The translations under genes and the position numbers were made by a program. The notes beneath the pieces were generated by a model that saw only the letters and a list, made by a program, of their open reading frames with translations, was not told where the DNA came from and ran no database searches. DNA of 64,000 nt from NCBI RefSeq assembly GCF_004923315.1, contig NZ_CP039642.1, positions 186,001-250,000 on the forward strand, given 5' to 3'. The DNA is from Azospirillum sp. TSA2s. Its GTDB lineage: Bacteria; Pseudomonadota; Alphaproteobacteria; Azospirillales; Azospirillaceae. The first letter of the stretch is position 1; each line of letters begins with the position of its first letter. Positions 45,070-55,708 of the stretch are shown here, in pieces.

Positions 45070-46347
45070 TCATGCCCGGTCGATGACGATCACCCGGAAG
45101 TCGTTGACGTTGGTCCGCGTCGGGCCGGTGACGACCAGATCGCCCAGCGCCTTGAAGAAGCTGTAGCCGTCATTGTTGGCGAGGAAGGCCTTGGCGTCGA
45201 GGCCCATCTCCTCGGCCCGCTTCAGCGTGTCGGGACGCAGGATGGCGCCGGCATTGTCCTCCGTCCCGTCGATGCCGTCGGTGTCGAAGGCGGCGGCCCA
45301 GATGCCGGGCTGGCCGTCCAGCGCCACGGCGAGCGCCAGCAGGAACTCGACGTTGCGGCCGCCGCGGCCCTGGCCGCGCACCGTCACCGTGGTCTCGCCG
45401 CCGGACAGGATCACGGCGGGAACCGGGGCCGGCTGGCCGTGGCGGGCGACCTGCCGGGCGATGCCGGCATGGACCTTGGCGACCTCGCGCGATTCGCCCT
45501 CGATGGCGTCGCCGAGGATGACGGGGCTATAGCCGCGGTCGCGGGCGAGCGCCGCCGCCGCTTCCAGCGCGTCCTGCGGGGTGGCGATGATGGTGGTCTC
45601 GGCGCCGGACAGCCGTGGGTCGCCGGGCTTCGGCGTCTCGTCCCCGGCGGCCTCCAGGAAGGCGGCGACGGCGGGCGGCGGGGTGATGCCGTATTTGGCC
45701 AGGATGGCGCGGGCGTCGGCGAAGCTGGTCGGGTCGGGCACGGTCGGGCCGCTGGCGATCACCGACGGGTCATCGCCCGGCACGTCGGAGACCAGCAGCG
45801 AGACGACGCGGGCCGGGTGGGCCATGGCGGCGAGCCGGCCGCCTTTCACCGCCGACAGATGCTTGCGCACGCAGTTCATCTCGCCGATGTCGGCGCCGCT
45901 CTTCAGCAGCGCCTTGGCGACGGCGCGCTTGTCCTCCAGCGTGATGCCGGGCGCCGGCAGCGCCAGCAGGGCGGAACCGCCGCCGGAGATCAGGCAGAGC
46001 ACGAGATCGTCGGCGGTCAGCCCCTGCACCATCTCGACGATGCGGCGGGCGGCCTCCTGCCCGGCGGCGTCGGGCACCGGGTGGCTGGCCTGCACCACCT
46101 CGATCCGCTCGGTCGGCAGGTCATGGTCATAGCGGGTGACGACGAGGCCGGTGAGCGGCCCCGGCCAATTGTCCTCCACCGTCTTCGCCATGGCCGCCGC
46201 CGCCTTGCCGGCGCCGATGACCACCGTGCGGCCCTTCGGCGGCTGCGGCAGGGCCGCCGGCAGCCGGGTCTCGGCGGTCACCGCGGTGAGGGCCGCCTGG
46301 AACAGGTCATGGAGCAGGGCGTCGGCATTCGTGGCAGTGGTGGTCAT
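45070..46347 (-). CDS. Glycerate 2-kinase (MOFRL family)
   Basis: 425 residues. The N-terminal Rossmann-like domain has VVIGAGKAAAAMAKTVEDNW and LISGGGSALLALP; the C-terminal MOFRL domain has ILSGGETTVTVRGQGRGGRNVEFLLALA and AFDTDGIDGTEDNAGAI. This is the GckA/TtuD type glycerate kinase, making 2-phosphoglycerate from glycerate (a former annotation is hydroxypyruvate reductase). It follows hyi and the tartronate semialdehyde reductase on the same strand; a repeat-bearing gap of 238 bases separates it. The ATG at 46347 was preferred because the frame upstream runs into that repeat. Confidence 0.9.
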   Translation of the reverse strand: MTTTATNADALLHDLFQAALTAVTAETRLPAALPQPPKGRTVVIGAGKAAAAMAKTVEDNWPGPLTGLVVTRYDHDLPTERIEVVQASHPVPDAAGQEAARRIVEMVQGLTADDLVLCLISGGGSALLALPAPGITLEDKRAVAKALLKSGADIGEMNCVRKHLSAVKGGRLAAMAHPARVVSLLVSDVPGDDPSVIASGPTVPDPTSFADARAILAKYGITPPPAVAAFLEAAGDETPKPGDPRLSGAETTIIATPQDALEAAAALARDRGYSPVILGDAIEGESREVAKVHAGIARQVARHGQPAPVPAVILSGGETTVTVRGQGRGGRNVEFLLALAVALDGQPGIWAAAFDTDGIDGTEDNAGAILRPDTLKRAEEMGLDAKAFLANNDGYSFFKALGDLVVTGPTRTNVNDFRVIVIDRA

Positions 46348-46448
46348 GGTCGCTCGGGCGTCGTGGGTGGCGGGGCGCTTAGAATGCACACAAATGCGGG
46401 GTGGGCCAATGGTTTGGGTGGGGATTGGTAAGGTGTCGGCTTGCGATG

Positions 46449-46552
46449 CCCTCACCCCAACCCTCCCCCGCTGGGCGGGGGAGGGGGCTGGTGCTGATGC
46501 GGGAGAGTGGCGGCAGTCCCTCCCCTGCGAAGCGGGGGAGGTTAGGTGGGGG
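46449..46552. repeat. Palindromic repeat, family 2
   Basis: Two hairpins: CCTCCCCCGC/GCGGGGGAGG (46462-46483) and CCTCCCCTGC/GCGGGGGAGG (46519-46542, one mismatch), with outer flanks CCCTCACCCC and TTAGGTGGGGG that pair loosely. It fits short dispersed repeats common in alphaproteobacteria, here between two genes of the glyoxylate cluster. Confidence 0.7.
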
Positions 46553-46585
46553 CAATCGAGGCCGACACCCACACCGACAGTGCCC

Positions 46586-47470
46586 TCACTTCGACCCGAC
46601 CTCGTGCCCGGCCAGCAGTTCCAGCGCGCGGAGCATGCCGGAATGGTCCCAGGCCGAGCCGCCCTGCGCGGCGCAGGCGTTGAACAGCTGCTGGCAGCTG
46701 GCGGTGTGCGGCAGCGACAGGTTCAGCGCCTTGGCGCCGCTCAGCGCCAGGTTCAGGTCCTTCTGGTGCAGCTCGATGCGGAAGCCGGGGGTGAAGTTGC
46801 GGTTGATCATCCGCTCGCCATGGACCTCCAGGATGCGGGAGGAGGCGAAGCCGCCCATCAGCGCCTGACGGACCTTGGCCGGATCGGCGCCGGCCTTCGA
46901 CGCGAACAGCAGGGCCTCGGCCACCGCCTCGATGGTGAGCGCGACGATGATCTGGTTGGCGACCTTGGTGGTCTGGCCGTCGCCGTTGCCGCCGACCAGC
47001 GTGACGTTCTTGCCCATCTTGTCGAACAGCGGCTTGACCGTGTCGAAGGCCTCCTGCGGGCCGCCGACCATGATGGTCAGCGAGGCGGCCTTGGCCCCGA
47101 CCTCGCCGCCCGACACCGGCGCGTCGAGATAGGCGCAGCCCAGGTCATTGATGCGCTTGGCGTATTCCTTGGTCTCGATCGGCGAGATCGAGGACATGTC
47201 GACCACGATCTTGCCCGACGACAGGCCGGCGGCGACGCCGTTCTCGCCGAACAGGGCGGTGCCGACATGGGGGGTGTCCGGCACCATGGTGATGATGACC
47301 TCGGCCGCCGCCGCGACCTCGGCGCCGCTCGGGCAGGGGATGGCGCCCTTGGACGTCAGCTCGGCCGGGACCGGCTTGATGTCGTGGACGTAGAGCGTGT
47401 GACCGGCGTCCAGCAGGTGCCCCGCCATCGGGGTGCCCATGATGCCGAGACCGATGAATCCGACCTTCAT
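46586..47470 (-). CDS. garR: 2-hydroxy-3-oxopropionate (tartronate semialdehyde) reductase
   Basis: 294 residues. Beta-hydroxyacid dehydrogenase signatures: the NAD(P) fold VGFIGLGIMGTPMAGHLL, substrate loop DAPVSGGEVGA and the catalytic Lys in QTTKVANQIIV. It reduces tartronate semialdehyde to D-glycerate. It lies 36 bases after hyi, which makes the tartronate semialdehyde it uses, and before the glycerate kinase that uses its product, so the assignment within the family (GarR/GlxR rather than 3-hydroxyisobutyrate dehydrogenase) is supported by context. Confidence 0.92.
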   Translation of the reverse strand: MKVGFIGLGIMGTPMAGHLLDAGHTLYVHDIKPVPAELTSKGAIPCPSGAEVAAAAEVIITMVPDTPHVGTALFGENGVAAGLSSGKIVVDMSSISPIETKEYAKRINDLGCAYLDAPVSGGEVGAKAASLTIMVGGPQEAFDTVKPLFDKMGKNVTLVGGNGDGQTTKVANQIIVALTIEAVAEALLFASKAGADPAKVRQALMGGFASSRILEVHGERMINRNFTPGFRIELHQKDLNLALSGAKALNLSLPHTASCQQLFNACAAQGGSAWDHSGMLRALELLAGHEVGSK

Positions 47471-47506
47471 GACGGTAGTCCTTTCTCGCGTGATTTTGGG
47501 GGCGTC

Positions 47507-48301
47507 TCAGACGTGCGCCGGTTCGGTCTTGTAGGGGGCGAACCAGCCGAGCCCCTCGTCCGTCGTCGTCTTCGGCTTGTATTCGCAGCCGACCCAGCCG
47601 CTGTAGCCGATGGCGTCCAGATGCTTGAACAGGAAGGGATAATTGATCTCGCCGGTGCCGGGCTCATTGCGGCCGGGGTTGTCGGCCAGCTGGACATGGG
47701 CGATGCGGGCAAGGTTGGCCTCGATCGTGCGGGCCAGATCGCCTTCCATGATCTGCATGTGGTAGATGTCGTACTGCACGTACAGATTGTTGGAGCCGAC
47801 CTTGTCGATCAGGTCCAGCGCCTGTTTCGTGCGGGTCAGGTAGAAGCCGGGGATGTCGCGGGTGTTGATCGGCTCGACCAGCAGCTTGATCCCGGCACCG
47901 GCCAGCGCGTCGGCGGCATAGGCGAGGTTGCCGACCAGCGTGCTTTCGGCCGCGGCGGCGTCGCCGCCCTGCGGCAGGATGCCGACGAGGCAGTTAACCT
48001 GCTTGCAGCCCAGCGTGCCGGCATAGTCGATGGCGCGGGCGACGCCGTCGCGGAATTCCTGCACGCGGTCGGGCATGATGGCGATGCCGCGCTCCCCACC
48101 GCCCCAATTGCCGGCCGGCAGATTGTGCAGGACCTGGGTCAGCCCATGCCGGCGCAGCTTCTCGGCCAGCGCGTCGGCGGGGAAATCATAGGGAAACAGG
48201 TACTCGACCCCACGGAAGCCGGCATCGGCCGCCGCGGCGAATCGGTCGAGGAAGGGACGCTCGTTGTAGAGCATCGTCAGGTTGGCGGCGAATTGCACCA
48301 T
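47507..48301 (-). CDS. hyi: Hydroxypyruvate isomerase
   Basis: 264 residues, TIM-barrel xylose-isomerase-like fold: MVQFAANLTMLYNERPFLDRF at the N-terminus, GVEYLFPYDFPADAL, VEPINTRDIPGFYL and YVQYDIYHMQIMEGDL with the metal-binding Glu and His residues. It converts hydroxypyruvate to tartronate semialdehyde. It is the first gene of a leftward set (hyi, garR, glycerate kinase) for glyoxylate or hydroxypyruvate use. The ATG at 48301 matches the standard N-terminus; a longer frame toward 48469 is not protein-like. Confidence 0.93.
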   Translation of the reverse strand: MVQFAANLTMLYNERPFLDRFAAAADAGFRGVEYLFPYDFPADALAEKLRRHGLTQVLHNLPAGNWGGGERGIAIMPDRVQEFRDGVARAIDYAGTLGCKQVNCLVGILPQGGDAAAAESTLVGNLAYAADALAGAGIKLLVEPINTRDIPGFYLTRTKQALDLIDKVGSNNLYVQYDIYHMQIMEGDLARTIEANLARIAHVQLADNPGRNEPGTGEINYPFLFKHLDAIGYSGWVGCEYKPKTTTDEGLGWFAPYKTEPAHV

Positions 48302-48469
48302 GACCGAACTCCCGGTTACGCGAATTGGCCGCCGCGGATGGAGGGGCGGCCCTTGGGAAGGGAGCTTGACCGCCGCGCAGGCCCTTGAGCCAGTTCGCCG
48401 GACGGCTTTTTCACACAGCGGAAAGCGGTGTGCGCGAACGATCGCGCTGAGGGAGACCACGGAACTCAA

Positions 48470-48498
48470 TTGACGCTTACGTCACCCTGAACTAGGCT
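48470..48498 (+). promoter_or_regulatory. Promoter with palindromic operator before the dienoyl-CoA reductase gene
   Basis: TTGACG (48470-48475) and TAGGCT (48493-48498) are spaced 17 bases. The -35 region overlaps TGACG-CTTA-CGTCA (48471-48484), a perfect 5-bp dyad that recalls ACGT-centred sites of LiuR/FadP-like regulators of acyl-CoA catabolism. The start codon is 71 bases downstream. Confidence 0.5.
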
Positions 48499-48526
48499 TC
48501 GCGTCATCAATCATCCGTCTGCCTAG

Positions 48527-50632
<2,106 letters not shown>

Positions 50633-50639
50633 GGGCAAC

Positions 50640-50680
50640 GCGCCCTCTCTCCACAGCCATGGCGGGAGTGAGGGCGCCTT
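50640..50680 (+). terminator. Possible terminator after the reductase gene
   Basis: GCGCCCTC (50640-50647) pairs with GAGGGCGC (50670-50677), followed by CTTTGT. The T-tail is short. Confidence 0.45.
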
Positions 50681-50733
50681 TGTCACACCCATGGGCGGAC
50701 GCATCACGAGCGAAACTGCTTGCCGTTCCAGCT

Positions 50734-50748
50734 GATATATTAGTATTC
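50734..50748. promoter_or_regulatory. Candidate GntR operator, site 1
   Basis: The AT-rich sequence GATATATTAGTATTC lies 33 bases before the GntR start codon. Its core ATATTAGTAT (50737-50746) occurs in the opposite orientation at 53782-53791, before the TRAP operon. Both stand out in very GC-rich surroundings and have the T-A-rich symmetry of FCD-type GntR operators. Confidence 0.55.
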
Positions 50749-50780
50749 TGAGGCATGTGCTTCTGAGGAGGCTGGACGCC

Positions 50781-51605
50781 ATGCCATCGGGCAACCCGCC
50801 GGCCAAAACCGGTTCCATCGCGGTCCCCCCGCCATCAACGACGCCGACCCTGTCGGCCAAGGCCGCTCCGCTCTTGAGCCGCCCGCCGGCGCGCCGGGAC
50901 ATGCGGCGCGGTCCGACCGCTGCCGACGCCATCCACCGCGACCTGCGGGCGGAGATCGTGTCGCTGAAGCGCAAGCCGGGCGAACCCATCGCCGAGAAGC
51001 AGATCGCCGAGGCCTATGGCGTCAGCCGCACGCCGGTGCGCGAAGCGGTGCTGCGTCTGGCGGACGAGGGGCTGATCGAGATTTTCCCGCAGTCCGGCAC
51101 CTTCGTCGCCCGCATTCCGCTGGGCGCCCTGCCGGAAGCCGGCGTGATCCGCAAGGTGCTGGAGCGGGCCACCGTTCGCTTCGCCGCCGAACGCGCCACC
51201 CGCAGCCAGATCGCAGCACTCCACGCCTGCCTGGAACAGCAGCGCGAGGTCGATGCGGAGGGCGACGCCGACGGCTTCCATCAGGCCGACGAGGCTTTCC
51301 ACGCCCAGATCACCGAGATGGCGGGCTATCCCGGCTTCTGGGGCATCATCCAGCAGGCGAAGGTCCAGCTCGACCGCTGCCGCCGCCTGACCCTGCCGGT
51401 CCCCGGCCGCATGCGCACGGTGATCGCCGAGCATGAGGCCATCGTCGAGGCCATCGCCGGCCACGACCCCGACCGCGCCGAACAGAGCCTGATCCGGCAT
51501 CTGGACAATTTGCAGATCACGGTGGACGACGTGCGCAATGCCGCCCCGCTCTATTTCTCCGGCAGCCTGACCGACGGGGCCGCCCTTCCCGATGGAGCAC
51601 CCTGA
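50781..51605 (+). CDS. GntR-family regulator, FCD subfamily
   Basis: 274 residues. A variable Pro/Ser/Thr-rich N-terminus of about 45 residues precedes the winged helix (AADAIHRDLRAEIVSLKRKPGEPIAEKQIAEAYGVSRTPVREAVLRLADEGLIEIFPQSGTFVARI), then an all-helical FCD ligand domain (about 125-260) with metal-ligand-type residues in ADEAFHAQITEMAGY and IAEHEAIVEAIAGHD. GAGGAGG lies 9 bases before the ATG. Its stop overlaps the start of the dehydrogenase gene (TGATG), so they are co-translated. A sequence shared with the TRAP promoter lies just upstream; it likely represses both until a sugar-acid-like ligand is present. Confidence 0.93.
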   Translation: MPSGNPPAKTGSIAVPPPSTTPTLSAKAAPLLSRPPARRDMRRGPTAADAIHRDLRAEIVSLKRKPGEPIAEKQIAEAYGVSRTPVREAVLRLADEGLIEIFPQSGTFVARIPLGALPEAGVIRKVLERATVRFAAERATRSQIAALHACLEQQREVDAEGDADGFHQADEAFHAQITEMAGYPGFWGIIQQAKVQLDRCRRLTLPVPGRMRTVIAEHEAIVEAIAGHDPDRAEQSLIRHLDNLQITVDDVRNAAPLYFSGSLTDGAALPDGAP

Positions 51606-52657
51606 TGACGAACGAAACCCGCCGCCGCGTCGGCGTCATCGGACTGGGCATGGCCTCGGCCCCGCATGCGCAGAGCCTGATCGATCTGGCCGGCCGGGTG
51701 GAGGTGGCGGGCTGCTTCAGCCCGTCTGCCGAGCGCCGCGCCGCCTTCTCTGCCCGCCACGGCCTGCCGGTGGTCGACCGGTTGGAGACGCTGCTGGAGG
51801 ATCCGGCGCTGTCGGCCGTCCTGCTGCTGACCCCTCCCGACACCCATGCCGATCTGGTGGCGCGCTGCGCCGCCGCCGGCAAGCATGTGCTGCTGGAAAA
51901 GCCGCTGGACGCCACGCCGGAGGGGGCGCGGGCGGTGGTCGATGTGATGGAAACCGCCGGGCTGACGCTGGGCGTCATGCTGCAGCACCGCTTCCGGGCG
52001 TCGGTGGAGCGGCTGGCGGCGCTGATGCGTGACGGCGTGCTGGGCCGGCCGTTGACGGCGGCGGTTTCGGTGCGCTGGTGGCGCGACGCCGCCTATTACG
52101 CCCAGCCCGGCCGCGGCAAGAAGGCGCGCGACGGCGGCGGCGTGCTGCTGACCCAGGCGATCCACACGCTCGACGCCTTCGTCAGCCTGCTCGGCCTGCC
52201 GGACCGGGTCGCGGGATTTGCCGCGACGAGCGTCTTGCGCAGCCGGGACACGGGCATGGACACGGAGGATGTGGTCGCCGCCGCGCTCCGCTACGGCAAC
52301 GGCCTGCTGGCGACCGTCGATGCGACGACCGCCGCCTATCCCGGCTATCCGGAGCGGATCGAGATCGCCGGCACCGGCGGCTCGGCGGTGCTGGCCGGCG
52401 ACCGGCTTGAGGTGCAGCTGGTCACGGGCGAGCGCATCGTCGCGGGTCAGGACGGCGCCACGCTGGGCGGCGGGGCCGACCCGATGGCCTTTTCCCACCA
52501 GCACCACCGCGCCGTGCTGTCCGACTTCCTCGACGCGCTCGACCAGGGGCGCCGGCCGCGGGTGGACGGGCGCGAAGCGCTGAAGGTCCACCGGCTGATC
52601 GAGGCGCTGCTGGAGGCCGCAGGCAGCGGCAGAATCGTGGAGGTCGGCACTCCCTGA
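51605..52657 (+). CDS. Gfo/Idh/MocA-family NAD(P)-dependent oxidoreductase
   Basis: 350 residues. The N-terminal Rossmann fold has VGVIGLGMASAPHAQSL and the EKP motif in VLLEKPLDATPEGARAVVD; the C-terminal dehydrogenase domain has GGGVLLTQAIHTLDAF, the usual His-containing catalytic helix. Such enzymes oxidise sugars, sugar acids or inositol. It is coupled to the GntR regulator and likely under the same operator as the TRAP transporter, so it probably acts on the compound that the transporter imports. The substrate is unknown. Confidence 0.9.
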   Translation: MTNETRRRVGVIGLGMASAPHAQSLIDLAGRVEVAGCFSPSAERRAAFSARHGLPVVDRLETLLEDPALSAVLLLTPPDTHADLVARCAAAGKHVLLEKPLDATPEGARAVVDVMETAGLTLGVMLQHRFRASVERLAALMRDGVLGRPLTAAVSVRWWRDAAYYAQPGRGKKARDGGGVLLTQAIHTLDAFVSLLGLPDRVAGFAATSVLRSRDTGMDTEDVVAAALRYGNGLLATVDATTAAYPGYPERIEIAGTGGSAVLAGDRLEVQLVTGERIVAGQDGATLGGGADPMAFSHQHHRAVLSDFLDALDQGRRPRVDGREALKVHRLIEALLEAAGSGRIVEVGTP

Positions 52658-52923
52658 TCCCCACTTCTCCCAGCGATTCCGGCGGTCGCAAGCACGGCCT
52701 TGCGGAATCCACCACTTTGGCGTAAAGCGCCAGAACCAGGCCGGGCCCCTCTGGCAACCGTCACCGGTTGCGATGTCGGACTGGGAAGACAAGGAGCGGC
52801 CCGCGCCCCGTGCCCCTGACCGGCGCCTCCCGTCCGATGGTCTCGGCGTGACCCGACCGGTCGGCACGGACTTCGCGCGGCTTCTCCTCCCACATTCATC
52901 GTGATGCGAGGATTTCCGCTCAA

Positions 52924-53565
52924 ATGACGGAACTATTCACCACAGAGGCGCTCTTTGCGCTGCTCCAGGTCATCATGATCGACCTGGTGCTGGCCGGCGA
53001 CAATGCCATCGTCATCGGTCTGGCCGCCGCCGGATTGCCGCGGGAACAGCGCGGCAAGGCAATCCTGATCGGCATCCTGGCGGCCACCGTGCTGCGCATC
53101 GCCTTCGCGGCCGTCACCACCCAGCTTCTCCAGATCATCGGGCTGCTGCTGGCCGGCGGTGTGCTGCTGCTGTGGGTCTGCTGGAAGATGTGGCGCGAAC
53201 TGCGCCAGTCGCACGAGGAGGACGAGGCGGTCGAGGCGCTGGAGGACGATGGCGGGGCCGAAGCCTCCGGGCCGCGCAAGACCCTCGGTCAGGCGGTCTG
53301 GCAGATCGTGGTCGCCGACGTGTCGATGTCGCTCGACAATGTTCTGGCCGTCGCCGGTGCGGCGCGCGAACATCTGGGGGTGCTGGTCATCGGCCTGACA
53401 CTGTCCATCGCCCTGATGGGACTTGCCGCCAGCGTCATCGCCCGCGTCCTGCACAAGCACCGCTGGCTGGCCTATGTCGGCCTCTCCATCATCCTCTACG
53501 TCGCTCTGCACATGATCTACCGCGGCGCCATCGAGGTGTGGCCCCTGGTGAACGGCCACGCCTGA
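52924..53565 (+). CDS. TerC/YjbE-family membrane protein
   Basis: 213 residues with seven membrane helices. TerC motifs are present twice: VIMIDLVLAGDNAIVIGLAAAGLP near the N-terminus and VADVSMSLDNVLAVAGAA in the middle, each with the buried Asp/Asn pair. Family members act in metal (manganese or calcium) export or tellurite resistance. GAGGA lies about 10 bases before the ATG. The gene is placed between the dehydrogenase gene and the TRAP operon, but large gaps on both sides suggest it is a separate unit. No Mn riboswitch was recognised in its leader. Confidence 0.9.
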   Translation: MTELFTTEALFALLQVIMIDLVLAGDNAIVIGLAAAGLPREQRGKAILIGILAATVLRIAFAAVTTQLLQIIGLLLAGGVLLLWVCWKMWRELRQSHEEDEAVEALEDDGGAEASGPRKTLGQAVWQIVVADVSMSLDNVLAVAGAAREHLGVLVIGLTLSIALMGLAASVIARVLHKHRWLAYVGLSIILYVALHMIYRGAIEVWPLVNGHA

Positions 53566-54080
53566 TCGGCCAGGGCGACCGGGTTCCGCTTTCCAGCGGT
53601 CGGGGGGAGGGGCGTGAAGAGCGCTGAGGCTGAATGTCGCACTCGCCCCCCTGCGAGGATTTGTGATCTGGCTGAAACCCGCTCCTGCAGTCACTTTGTC
53701 CCTCTCCGTGCCAATCCGATTCTGTTTAATGTCCAAACGGTAGTTGCCTCTTTGAACTTTCAGGGTTGCGCGCAGATTGATATACTAATATCCTAAGAAT
53801 CGAGAACAGGGCGCCGCAGCCAAGCGGCGGCTGGATATGGATGGGGGCGAGGGCAGGGCCGGCGGCGGCAAAGTGCGACTTCCCGGTCGCACGGTCCGGT
53901 CGCAGCGCTGCGAAAGCCGAGCGTCGCAATGGCCTCTCACCCGTGCTCCGCCTGCCGCCGGTCCCCAATTCGTCCAGTCACGTGCGGGCGGCCCGCCGCC
54001 CACCAGGTAAACCGGAAACACCAGAACAAGAGAGGCCGGATCGCGTAAGGCTCCGGCTCCGTAATCAGGAGGAGATCCTA
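53566..54080. other. Long leader/promoter region of the TRAP operon
   Basis: 515 bases with no protein-like frame. It carries the candidate GntR operator near its middle. From 53793 to 54060 it is GC-rich and would be a 5' untranslated leader of about 280 bases if transcription begins near the operator. No known riboswitch was recognised. The operon's ribosome site AGGAGGAG is at its right end. Confidence 0.55.
53779..53792. promoter_or_regulatory. Candidate GntR operator, site 2 (TRAP operon)
   Basis: GATAT-ACTA-ATATC is a dyad with perfect 5-base arms. It contains ATACTAATAT (53782-53791), the exact reverse complement of the core upstream of the GntR gene. TATACT inside it could be a -10 hexamer. 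It lies about 290 bases before the dctP start. Confidence 0.55.
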
Positions 54081-55085
54081 ATGAAGTTTGGTCTGACTTC
54101 GATCCGCACTGCGATGCTGACCGCCTGTGCGATCTGCGGCATCCTGGCCGCTCCGATGCTGTCGGCGCCGGCCGATGCGCGTGACTTCCGATCCGCCGAC
54201 ATCCACCCGACCGACTACCCGACCGTCGAGGCGGTGCGCTATGTCGGCAAGCTGGTGGCCGAGCGCAGCAACGGCAAGCTGGGCGTCAAGGTGTTTCCGA
54301 ACGGCGCCCTGGGGACCGAGAAGGACACCATCGAGCAGCTGAAGATCGGTGCGCTGGAGATGATGCGCATCAACGTGGCGCCGCTGAACAACGTGGTGCC
54401 GGAGACGATGGTCACCGCGCTGCCGTTCATCTTCCGCGACACCGGCCACATGCGCCGTGTCCTGGACGGCCCGATCGGTGATGAAATCCTGGCGGCGATG
54501 GAAAGCCAGGGCATGATCGGTCTGGCCTTCTACGACAGCGGCTCGCGCAGCATGTATTCGGCCGCCAAGCCCTACAAGACGCTGGCCGACATGAAGGGCG
54601 CCAAGATCCGCGTCCAGCAGTCGGACCTGTTCGTCGCCATGATCCAGGCGCTGGGCGCCAACGCCACGCCGATGCCCTTCGGCGAGGTCTACACCGCGCT
54701 GAAGACCGGCATCGTCGATGCCGCCGAGAACAACTATCCGTCCTATGAATCCTCGCGCCACTTCGAGGCGGCCAAGTACTTCACCCTGACCGAACACGCG
54801 ATGGCGCCGGAAGTGCTGGTCTTCTCCAAGATCGCCTGGGACCGCCTGTCGAAGGACGATCAGGCCCTGATCCGCAAGGCCGCCAAGGACTCGGTGCCCT
54901 ACATGCGCAAGCTGTGGGACGAGCGTGAGATGAAGTCCAAGGAGATCGTCACCCAGGCCGGCGCCCAGATCGTCGAGGTGACGAACAAGCAGGAATTCAT
55001 CGACGCGATGAAGCCGGTCTACGCCCAGTTCGCGAACACGCCGAAGCTGCAGAGCCTCGTCCAGCGCGTCCAGGAAACCAAGTAA
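54081..55085 (+). CDS. dctP: TRAP transporter solute-binding protein, DctP family
   Basis: 334 residues with a Sec signal (TAMLTACAICGILAAPMLSAPADA). The mature protein has the DctP features: strand-start FRSADIHPTDYPTVEAVRYVGKLVAERS, GALGTEKDTIEQLKIGALEM, and the substrate arginine region GAKIRVQQSDLFVAMIQALGANATPMPFGEVYTALKTGIVDAAENN. It captures an organic acid in the periplasm and hands it to DctQM. AGGAGGAG is just before the ATG. It heads a three-gene operon with the permease genes. The FRxAD start and neighbouring sugar-acid genes suggest sugar acids or hydroxy acids rather than C4 dicarboxylates; this is inference. Confidence 0.94.
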   Translation: MKFGLTSIRTAMLTACAICGILAAPMLSAPADARDFRSADIHPTDYPTVEAVRYVGKLVAERSNGKLGVKVFPNGALGTEKDTIEQLKIGALEMMRINVAPLNNVVPETMVTALPFIFRDTGHMRRVLDGPIGDEILAAMESQGMIGLAFYDSGSRSMYSAAKPYKTLADMKGAKIRVQQSDLFVAMIQALGANATPMPFGEVYTALKTGIVDAAENNYPSYESSRHFEAAKYFTLTEHAMAPEVLVFSKIAWDRLSKDDQALIRKAAKDSVPYMRKLWDEREMKSKEIVTQAGAQIVEVTNKQEFIDAMKPVYAQFANTPKLQSLVQRVQETK

Positions 55086-55168
55086 CGACCTTCCGGTAAC
55101 GTTAAAGAAGGGGTGACGCGGCTTCGTCCCAGGCAGGACGGGCCGCGCCTCGCCAGGGGAGCAGCGGC

Positions 55169-55708
55169 ATGGATATCGAGCTGCAGGCAATGGACGTCAG
55201 TCCGCCATATAGCGGCGGCTGGCTGACCCGGATGAACGCGACGCTGGCCAGGACCGGCATGTATGTCGCCATCCTCGGCCTGATGATGATCGTCGGCGTC
55301 GTCTTTTATCAGGTGTTCGGCCGCTATGTGCTGAACAACTCACCGACCTGGGCGGAAAGCATGGCGATCCTGCTGGTGCTTTACGTCACGCTGATCGGCG
55401 CAGCCGTCGGCGTCCGCGACGCCGGGCATATCGGGCTGGAGTCGCTGCTGGTGATGCTGTCGGACAATGCGCGCCGCAAGATGGACATGCTGATCTACAC
55501 GCTGGTCGGCATCTTCGGCGCCTGCATGGCCTACAATGGCTGGGTGCTCGGCAGTTCGGTGGCCCATTACACCATTCCCAACCTGCACATCTCCGAAGCC
55601 TTCCGCTATGTGCCTCTGGTGCTGTCGGGCGTGCTGATCGTGCTGTTTTCCATCGAGCATGTCGTCGCCATCGTGCGCGGCGAGGAGGTCAAGCCGTCAT
55701 GGAACTGA
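55169..55708 (+). CDS. dctQ: TRAP transporter small permease, DctQ family
   Basis: 179 residues, four membrane helices. Helix 1 is YVAILGLMMIVGVVFYQVFGRYVLNNSPTWAESMAILLVLY, the usual DctQ block with the Arg-Tyr and Trp-Ala-Glu. It forms the membrane complex with DctM. Its end overlaps the DctM start by 10 bases, so the two are coupled. The N-terminal 25 residues are soluble. Confidence 0.93.
   Translation: MDIELQAMDVSPPYSGGWLTRMNATLARTGMYVAILGLMMIVGVVFYQVFGRYVLNNSPTWAESMAILLVLYVTLIGAAVGVRDAGHIGLESLLVMLSDNARRKMDMLIYTLVGIFGACMAYNGWVLGSSVAHYTIPNLHISEAFRYVPLVLSGVLIVLFSIEHVVAIVRGEEVKPSWN

Noticed and set aside
52658..52923. Manganese (yybP-ykoY) riboswitch ahead of the TerC gene
   Set aside because: TerC genes often have one, but no GGGGAGUA-like loop or its paired segment was found. 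There are only simple hairpins such as GCAACCG/CGGTTGC.
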